Shown: positions 56,901 to 64,000 of the stretch, in pieces
How positions within the stretch are numbered: position 1 is the first letter of the stretch
Layout of the letters: the number at the start of each line of letters is the position of its first letter
Source of the DNA: Papilionanthe hookeriana x Papilionanthe teres
Taxonomy: Eukaryota > Streptophyta > Magnoliopsida > Asparagales > Orchidaceae
DNA: 64,000 nucleotides
NCBI GenBank assembly: GCA_022702705.1
Contig: CM040432.1
Span: 45,100,540 to 45,164,539 of the forward strand
Direction: 5' to 3'
The notes under the pieces: generated by a model
What the model saw: only the letters and a program-made list of their open reading frames with translations
Database searches by the model: none
Told to the model about the DNA's origin: nothing
Made by a program: the position numbers and the translations under genes

Positions 56901-59900
56901 GAGAAAATGTGATTTTTCTGTATTTAATTTATTTATATAATTATTTTTTGTGGAAAATAAGGATTTTCGAAGGAAAATTTAACAACATGACCAAGGGAAA
57001 GTTTCTGTCTTTAAGAAAATTATGAGACATTCCTAATGAACAGAGGACCACTTGGACCAATTTTGGTGATTTTTTGAATTATATTATTTTTATTATAATT
57101 ATTTTGAATTTTAGAGTATTAATTAATTTAAAAATAAAATAAAGATTGAAAATTGAATTTTATATTTTTCAAAAATCTCTCCGATATCAAGGAAACCGGA
57201 GAACCACTTTTTATAATTTTTTGGTTTTTCCTTGATTTATTAGAATTATTTTAGTGGAAATGCTAGAAAATACATCTTTTTAATTTTTTAAATTACCCTA
57301 GGGTTTTAAAATTTAATATCACATCATAGAGACCTAAGAAAAATATGGGGTTTATTCCTAAGTGATTAAAATTCAAAATATAACATTTTGATGAATTTTA
57401 TTATTTTTGTGATTTTTATTATTTTTAAATTATTAAAAATATTAAAATAATGCAAAAAATCAACTTTTTTAGAAAATTGCAATTTTAACTTTCTTAAATT
57501 CCCCTGATATCAGAGAGGCTCCAAAACTAATTTGGTGAATTTTTGAGAAGTATTTTGAAATTTATAAATTTTTAAAGTTTAAGTTGGCTAAATGGCTTAA
57601 TCAACCCATTTGGTAGGGCTAACCAAGTCCAATTGACTTCAAACTTTTATGGTAGGTTCCCACGATCCTAAAGGTCGAGTGGAGAATTGATTTCAAGTCA
57701 ATTTGATGTGTGATTAGCTCTAATTAATTAAGGCTCTATTTTGGGTGTTTAAGCCGATTAGGGTTATTCCAAGTGGATTAATTCAAAACCTATTTTCCTA
57801 GAGTTCTATGGTCACAAGAAACATCACCAAATTTTCCTAGGATTTATTTCACAACAAGCTAATTATTAGAATTAAAATACTCAGGGTAGAGACCTAAAAT
57901 TGAAAAATCAATAACTCTTCATAGGGGTGGCCTCTGACTTTGGAAAATTCATCGAATGTTCTCGAATTCGGAGGCTTCAAAGCCCTATGGTCTCATGCCA
58001 TGGTGAATTGTATACATGCATAGAGAATTGAAAATGTGCAGAGAGTAAATAAATTATTAAAAATCAAATACTCAATGAAATTAAATGATTTTTTTCCACA
58101 TTATTCTCCTCTCGATTCACCTTGAGCAAGAGGGTATTTTTATTTTATTTTTCTGATTTTTCTACACAAAGTTATGTATTTTTGAAGTTTAGGGAATTAA
58201 ATAAATAAGAAAATGCCTATTTTCCTACTTATCCAGCGCAGCGCCCTGTCATCCTCGGCATCTCCGAACGACCACGCGCGAGCTCCCATTCGACGCCGCC
58301 ACTTGAGTCAGCAGCCCGGGTCCCGCCTTCCGCGTATCATCCACTGATCCGACCTGATCTGAGCTGTCCATCCACGTGTGTATTGAATGAACGGCATCCG
58401 TTCATCGTCCCCAAACCTCCTAGCCCGAGAACCGTCCACCTTTTAGGCTTAAGATCTCGCTCGATACTTAACCAAATTAAACATTCTTATTCTCTATGGA
58501 TTCGTCTCGAGAAGACGAACACATCTATACGGTTTATATGGCATGAAATTGACTCAATAAAAATGGAGAATGTTCAGAAGCTTGGGAAGAAGAGTGAGAC
58601 CATACCTTTGCTCGGAGAAGTGTGGCTTCGATCCGAGGGTTGTGTCACCTTTGATTGGGTCCGAGCAAGCTCCGGATGAAGTCTCCGGCTCGGTGCATTG
58701 TCCGGGTATGATTTTGACCAAGCCCGATTTCAACCTTTGGAGTACGGAACGGATGGGTGTCCTGGAGAGGGGGCTTTCACTGGGGAACTTCTCCTCTTGA
58801 CCTTGTGCAGGTGTAGGGGAGTTTAATTTGACTTTGGTGGAGGATTTAGGAATGTCCTGTTCTGACCTGAGAATTGAGCTCCAAAATTGAGCTCTGTTAG
58901 TGAGGATTAGGGCAAGAGGACAATGGGGATCAAATGATCTAGGTGTGGGGAGAGTCTGGAGTGATTTTGGCAGAGTTTCCTTAAGGTTGATTCAACACCT
59001 CCTCATGGCCGAGAGAGGTGGGGTTTAAATAGGAGAGGCTGGAGGGCCTCCCAGGGGGAGTTAGAGCTTGGGATCAGTTGTTTAGGTCAAGGGAAGAACA
59101 GCCATGGTGGCCATTGGGCATGGGGCAACTCAGCAAGGTGGAATTCCAAAGTTTGGCTCCTCCCCATGTCTCGGCCATGGCGTTTTCCACCGGCCCAGGT
59201 GGCTGGCGGGCAGGCATGGGTCACCCTCAAGGTCAGGGAGGTCAGGGGTTGAAGTTGGTGAATTCAATTGAAGCCTTACATGTGTAAAGTGGTTGGATCA
59301 AAATGGCATGGGGAGGTGGCTTCTTTTGCACTTGGTTTGGTCAACCCATGGAAATGGGCTTGGTTCACCTCCCCATGGCTGATTTGGGCGTGAGGGAGGA
59401 TCAGATGAATCAGCTAGGAAAGGGTAGAGAAGTCACCATCCATGAATATTTTGATTAATCATGGATTAAGGTGAAGCATTAAAAGGGTTAAAACCTTTTT
59501 AAGGGGGCTTAAAAGAGGCTCCTCCTTTTGCAATTAATAGTATGATGATGTGTAAAGTGGATCACATGGCTTCATGTGGCTTGTGCATGGCTTGAGGCTT
59601 GCTCATGGCTTGGCTCACTTACATGAGAAAGGGATTTTGGGATTTTTGGCATTTAGAGGTGACTTGGCATATGGCTTGATTTGGAACCATTTCATGATTG
59701 ATTTAGGTCTTAAGGGATGATATTAATCGAGTGGTGATGGGATGAGATTGTAATGTGGGCTTTAGGATGAGTTTGGGCTTTTAAAATTTAATGAAGATGG
59801 GCTTTTAAAATGGTTTATGGAAGTGGGCTTTTGGATCCAAATTTTGGGCAAATCATGTTAGTGTTTTGTTTGTGGGGATGTTAGGGAAGGTTTAGAAAAG

Positions 59901-61024
59901 ATTTGGGGTTAATTGGAGTTAAATTGGTTTGGTTTGGGCTAGGTTTGGGTCATGGGTCCAAATTGGGCTTTAAGGCCAAAAGTGAAATTGGATTCAAATG
60001 TCAATCAAATTGGACTTGGATTTGGTCTAGATTGGTGTTGGGAATGTTGAATTGAAGTTTAAAATTGAATTGGACCAGAATTTGGGTCAATTGGGTAGGT
60101 TTGGTTTGACATTGAGTTCACTTTGGGTTAAAATGAGTCAAATTGGGGATTTTGCCAACAGTGGGGTAAATTGACAAAATTGGCCCATGGTGTAGTAGAA
60201 CAAAATGAAATTGGGAATATTTGGGATTTTTTGGAATTTTCTGGAAATTTTCTGAATTTTTGGATTTTTGGGTCAAGAGGGGCATTTTGGGTATTTGGAG
60301 GGTATTGGGGGTATTTTTGGAATTTCTGGTATTTTTGGCTATGGATGATCAATTTGAGTGGAGGGAAATGTTTAGGAATGATTTTGGGGAATTTTGGGTA
60401 ATTTAGGTGATTTTGCAAATTTTTGGTAGTTTCAAGGGCATTTGGTAGGTTAGGCGGGTCCGGAGCCCGTGGTCAAAAATTGAAAATTTATAAAATTGAA
60501 GATTGGGTAAATGTGAGTGGAATGAAATCATTTTGGTTGAGCCATGAAGCCATATCAAGCCCACATGAGCCATGAAGGGACTCATTTGAGGTATTCACTA
60601 TGTTGTTCCTAACCCTCTTAGCCAAGGGCTTAGGGGTTAAGGACCATCCATGTGAATCAACTTTATGAGTCGGAAGTCAAGTTGGGTATGGGTGTGGTTT
60701 TAGGAGATGTGTGAAAGTGTAGTGTATAAGTGTAAGGTGTGTGTAAGTCGGCCCTCACTGAGACCAGGGCCACCCGGGCGGTCCTACAGGCAAAGAGTCC
60801 TATAAGAACTCATCATTTAAACTTCCACATTTGATCTCAACCTTCTAGGTGATTAGGGGTTTACAATCAAGTTTGTGGAGTTTGCAGGGAGTTAAGAAGT
60901 GGTTTGAATTTCTAAATGGTGGGTCCCAATTCTAATCCTCTAAGATAGTCAAAGGAAAAGCCTAAGGCTAGATCCTAACTACTAAAAAGAAGAAGAGAAG
61001 ACCTCATCAAAAATGAGGTCAACA
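53958..61024 (-). repeat. 5' LTR of the outer element (7067 bp)
   Basis: Partner of 6018-13097, with the same boundaries TGTACGGC and GGTCAACA and the same absence of the 350-bp segment. The TATA palindrome is at 54137-54148. Several local differences from its partner fall at CTG/CAG sites, for example 'ctctgttcactgag' against 'ctctcgattcaccttgag' near 58110. Confidence 0.95.
54281..54393. promoter_or_regulatory. Two perfect inverted repeats upstream of the LTR TATA box
   Basis: CCCTGCTTAAT (54281-54291) pairs with ATTAAGCAGGG (54300-54310). CTTAAGTGA (54370-54378) pairs with TCACTTAAG (54385-54393). The same pairs occur in the partner LTR (6348-6377 and 6438-6461) and with one or two mismatches in the inner LTRs. 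They lie in U3, just upstream of the TATA palindrome, and could be protein-binding or structural elements. Confidence 0.5.
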
Positions 61025-61029
61025 TGAAT
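61025..61029. other. Target-site duplication of outer giant element (right)
   Basis: TGAAT, identical to 6013-6017, follows the LTR end GGTCAACA. Confidence 0.92.
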
Positions 61030-61369
61030 TTACAAAAAATCTTAACTAAACTCCAAAATATTACTAAGAAGGCTTCCTACAACATCTAAAATCGATTTAA
61101 ATCAATCTCCATGGATTTCATCCAAGTAATTTCTCCACATTTTGAATTTTTCCAAAATTTCCCAATGTCGAAGAAATCCATGATGAAAATCAAAAATTTT
61201 TACATAGGAGTGAAGCTCTTACTAAGGGAAGATGAAATCCGGTGTCAAAAAGTGTTGAAATCCCTTCAAATTCGAGATCTCTGAATCCCTAGGTCGGTTT
61301 TTTCGAAAATTTGAGGAAAGGGATGATGAATAGTGTCGGTTGACCGATCAAATATAGGTCTTTTCGCGA
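61030..61369. other. Non-coding Athila-like sequence beside the insertion
   Basis: AT-rich DNA that was contiguous with position 6012 before the giant element arrived. No gene is supported. In minus orientation it lies between the palindromic cluster at 61370-61519 and the ORF at 4816-5975, so it may be that ORF's leader. Confidence 0.5.
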
Positions 61370-61519
61370 TCTCGCTGTCGGCGAGATTTTTCTCACCGTC
61401 GGCGACCTAATTAATTTGATAAGGCAAAAGTTTCGGGAAAAATCTACCGTCAGAGAGCTCGGTCTCACTGTCAGCGGGTTTTCTCGCTGTCGGCGAGATA
61501 ATTCTCGCCGTCGGGGAGA
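61370..61519. repeat. Palindromic CTCGCCG(T)CGGCGAG cluster 2 (six copies)
   Basis: Copies lie at about 61370-61386, 61391-61405, 61443-61457, 61462-61477, 61482-61498 and 61503-61519, each a degenerate near-palindrome like those at 3069-3236. In the minus orientation of the host element, the cluster lies upstream of the ORF at 4816-5975. Confidence 0.85.
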
Positions 61520-61702
61520 TCCCAAAATTTTTAAATTTTTGAAATTCGTCAATCATTTTCAACCTCGATTTGCCTTTAATCAATCTTCCGATCACTTAAT
61601 TTAATAATAGTATGATCAAATCAAAGTTCGACTCATAATAAAACCTAAATCCAAATCAACACATATATACACAAATATATGACATAAACATAGAAATCTT
61701 TC
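61520..61702. other. AT-rich spacer between palindromic cluster 2 and the ORF copy 2
   Basis: No motif or gene recognised. Confidence 0.5.
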
Positions 61703-62888
61703 CTACTCTTCAGTGTCTGAACTATCATCTTCTCTGATATTCCCAATGCGATGCAGGTGCACAAATAAATTGTAGAAAGGCCTGAAAGGGAATTCTGCAG
61801 TAGATTCTTTATTAATCCATCCTTTCTATCTTAGTAGATGAATAAAACTGGCCTTCATATGTCCAGTATGATCAAAGTGTTCTTTCATCCTCCAGTCAAT
61901 GTGATCAAACATATCAGAGATATTGTCGATGAAATTCATCACATTTTGCAATTCTTTCTCCAATCCTTTAATCTTCTTCAGAATGAAATTAGTTTTATCA
62001 GTAAAGGGCCTTGCTAAAGGATTGTTTTGTGATGCTCGTCGAAATAATGGTAATCTCATCATTGTTATCCAAAGTTGGAAACATATCGATAGGATCCAGT
62101 GGTTTCCATGGTAAAAGTGCTTTTTCCCAAGCCTCATAAGAAACTTGGTACTAACTGCATAAAGCAAATATAGTTGATGGGTGTCCAAGTCCATGCACTG
62201 ACCCATGCACAATCAATCCCAATGCAGACTTTACTATTATTGGTCCAACATCGATAGGTAATCCAATTTGAATACAGTAGTTTAAAATAGCGCATTCCTT
62301 TGAAACATTATTTACCCTCATAGTAGGTAATAATTTTGATGATATAAATAAATGCCAATGCTTCGAGACAGTGGTTAAGAAGTGATGCGTAAAACCGACA
62401 TACCCGTCTTCGCGTAACTCCCAATCATCAGGTTCGTCGGTCAGGTATCTATAGATCTCGTTCATATTATATCTTGAAGGCACAAAGTTGGAATAATGAC
62501 AAACAGAGGTATTCTCTATAGAAAATAATTCATTTACCCTTGAAGGAGTAAATGTTTCCCATCTTCCTCTGACGTAGACATTTCCATTGTTGATGACATG
62601 TAAATTAGAGTAAAACTCTTTAACTACTGGAATAACTACAGTGGATGTCGTATAACAAAATACCTCCTAATGCCGCTGTGCGATCATTTCTTCGATTTTT
62701 GTAGTGGAATTCTCTACTCCTCTGTTAACAAATCCTCTTTCTTTAATAGGTCTTTTCTTCATCAAACCTTTGTTGAAGATACGCTGCGCCTCCGAACTGA
62801 TGAATTTTCTTCGGTTGAAAACTTCAGTTTTTGTGGTTTCTAAGAGTTTGGTGGCCATTTCGGATCGAAAGGATTGGTCTCTAGTCAT
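61703..62888 (-). pseudogene. Envelope-position ORF, plant 'putative transposon protein' family, copy 2
   Basis: The minus-strand frame from an ATG at 62888 (or 62858) reads to 62151 with one TAG at 62667-62669. That TAG replaces a Trp codon conserved in copy 1 (H-stop-EVFCY against GWENFCY). 'VVKEFYSN', 'HWHLFISSKLLPT' and 'AILNYCIQ' match copy 1 'VVKEFYAN', 'AWHYFIYSTLLPT' and 'AILNFCIQ'. After 62151 the homology continues in other frames, through a helical segment ('NFIDNISDMFDHIDWRM') to an acidic end with stop at 61703-61705. It lies downstream of the Athila integrase at 63315-64000, the usual env-like position. Role unknown. Confidence 0.65.
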
Positions 62889-63000
62889 TCCTAAGGAAGA
62901 AAACAGTGTAAATTTGATTTTGGGATAATTTCTTACTAAGAAATGGCTTAGATCCGTCCAAAACCACACAAAAATTCTTAAGAAACCAAAATTTCAACTG

Positions 63001-63110
63001 CCTCGCCGTCGGTGGGAAGTTTCTTGCCATCGGCGAGCTAGTTATAAAACTGACTCAAGTCATGGCGCACGATCTCGCTGTCAGCGGGCTCGGGCTCGCT
63101 GTCGGCGAGA
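63001..63110. repeat. Palindromic CTCGCCG(T)CGGCGAG cluster 3 (four copies)
   Basis: Copies lie at about 63001-63016, 63022-63037, 63073-63088 and 63094-63110. The phrase 'gttataaa' directly after the second copy also follows the fourth copy of cluster 1 (3169-3176), so the clusters share ancestry beyond the motif. It lies just upstream of ORF copy 2 in minus orientation. Confidence 0.85.
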
Positions 63111-63314
63111 GTCGTAAAAATCGCCCAATTTCGCTCTGGTCCGAATATTTTCTGATCTCATCATATAGGTTCAACTTTGTGATGATTCTAATTAAAAATT
63201 TGAGTAGTAGGATTAGTTTTAATAATATAGACTCACTAATTTGTAGATAATTAAAATAAAAGACTACTATGGGTTGCCTCCCATAAAACGCTTAGTTTAA
63301 CATCGTCAGCCGAC
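63111..63314. other. Spacer between integrase end and palindromic cluster 3
   Basis: About 200 bp of AT-rich sequence with no gene recognised. Confidence 0.5.
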
Positions 63315-64000
63315 CTAATTAAATTTGTAATCAGGTTGACTAAGCATTAAAACCTCTTTAAAATTTTGTTTTCTAACTTCGAAATATGGTTTTAATCTAT
63401 GTCCGTTTACCTTAAATATATGTCCTGTTTTTGGATCTTCAATTTCTATAGTTCCATATGAAAATATTTGAGTTATGGTGAAAGGTCCTAACCATCGAGA
63501 TTTCAATTTCCCAGGAAATAATTTCAATCTAGTATTATAAAGCAAAACTTCTTGTCCTGGTTCAAAATTTCTCTGATTAATCATCCGGTCATGCCATAAT
63601 TTCATTCATTCTTTATAAATCCTATCATTATCATATGATTCGTTTCTTAATTCTTCCAATTCATTTAATTGCAACAATCTCTTCTCACTAGCTTCTTTCA
63701 TATTATAATTACATTCTTTAATCGCCCAATATGCTTTATGTTCTAATTCAACTGGTAAGTGGTTAGTTTTTCCATATATAAACCTATAAAGAGTCATTCC
63801 AATCAGAGTTTTATAAGCAGTCATGTATGCCCATAATGTAGTGTCTAGTTTTATAGACCAGTCTAATCTATTAGGGTTTACTGATTTTTCTAATATACGC
63901 TTAATCTCTCGATTAGAAACTTCAGCTAATCCACTAGTTTGTGGATGATAAGAAGTTGATATCTTATGAATATTATTATATTTTTCTACTAGTTTGTGAA
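63315..64000 (-). pseudogene. int: Athila-lineage integrase, C-terminal part (runs off the window)
   Basis: One minus-strand frame is open from the window edge to 63315 except for a single TGA at 63606-63608 inside 'IYKE-stop-MKLWHD'. 'STSYHPQTSGLAEVSNREIK' near 63940-63880 holds the catalytic Glu. 'IYGKTNHLPVELEHKAYW', 'LQLNELEELRNE' and 'LKLFPGKLKSRWLGPFTI' are signature phrases of Athila-type integrase. The first two catalytic aspartates lie beyond the window. It belongs to the element that the giant retrotransposon interrupted, or to its neighbour. Confidence 0.88.

Larger units (their letters stand above)
6018..61024 (-). mobile_element. Outer giant Tat/Ogre-like LTR retrotransposon carrying AlkB (interrupted)
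   Basis: Two LTRs of about 7.07 kb (6018-13097 and 53958-61024) flank an internal region coding on the minus strand. TGAAT target duplications flank the whole. The internal region (13098-24254 plus 52046-53957) carries primer site, gag, protease, reverse transcriptase, RNase H, integrase, an AlkB-like ORF, a tandem array and a polypurine tract. Removing the nested element leaves about 27.2 kb. The two RNase H regions, the stop after protease and the 3' tandem repeats point to the Tat lineage (Ogre/Retand group). Coding regions carry stops and frameshifts, so this copy looks non-functional as sequenced. It is inserted into Athila-like sequence. Confidence 0.93.

Overview
The window is a repeat-filled stretch of a plant nuclear genome, most likely from a large-genome flowering plant. 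Essentially everything I recognise is LTR retrotransposon. I see no ordinary host gene, tRNA or rRNA gene. The evidence is two complete giant Ty3/gypsy elements with matching target-site duplications, Athila-type integrase and envelope-position reading frames around them, decayed LTRs, and AT-rich low-complexity DNA. The species cannot be named from the sequence.

Layout. Positions 1-971 are a diverged, truncated LTR of the same giant family. Positions 972-6012 and 61030-64000 are Athila-like sequence, mostly on the minus strand: a 1.5-kb LTR (1895-3414), two related envelope-position ORFs (4816-5975 and 61703-62888), and an integrase end (63315-64000). A 55-kb block (6018-61024, flanked by TGAAT duplications at 6013-6017 and 61025-61029) interrupts them. 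This block is an outer giant retrotransposon on the minus strand (5' LTR 53958-61024, 3' LTR 6018-13097). Its gag gene is split by an inner element of the same family and orientation (24255-52040, flanked by GGCGA duplications; 5' LTR 44602-52040, 3' LTR 24255-31688). Without the insert the outer element is about 27.2 kb; the inner one is 27.8 kb. Their LTRs are about 7.1 and 7.4 kb, which is exceptionally long.

Gene order in each giant element, read on the minus strand: 5' LTR, primer binding site (TGGCGAC...TGGGGA), leader, gag, protease, a conserved in-frame TGA, reverse transcriptase, two RNase H regions, DD35E integrase, then an extra ORF, a hypervariable tandem array of 82-84-bp monomers, a polypurine tract and the 3' LTR. 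The dual RNase H, post-protease stop and 3' tandem repeats fit the Tat/Ogre lineage.

The most interesting feature is the extra ORF after integrase. In both elements it encodes a domain closely resembling plant ALKBH9/10-type AlkB dioxygenases (m6A RNA demethylases), with the iron-binding HxD, the distal His and, in the outer copy, the R-x5-R signature visible. A splice-acceptor-like sequence lies just upstream of its start in both copies. I infer that this family carries a captured RNA demethylase that could strip methyl marks from its own RNA. All coding regions here contain stops or frameshifts. Many frameshifts coincide with CTG/CAG/CCG trinucleotides where the copies disagree, so some may be base-calling errors at methylated CHG sites.
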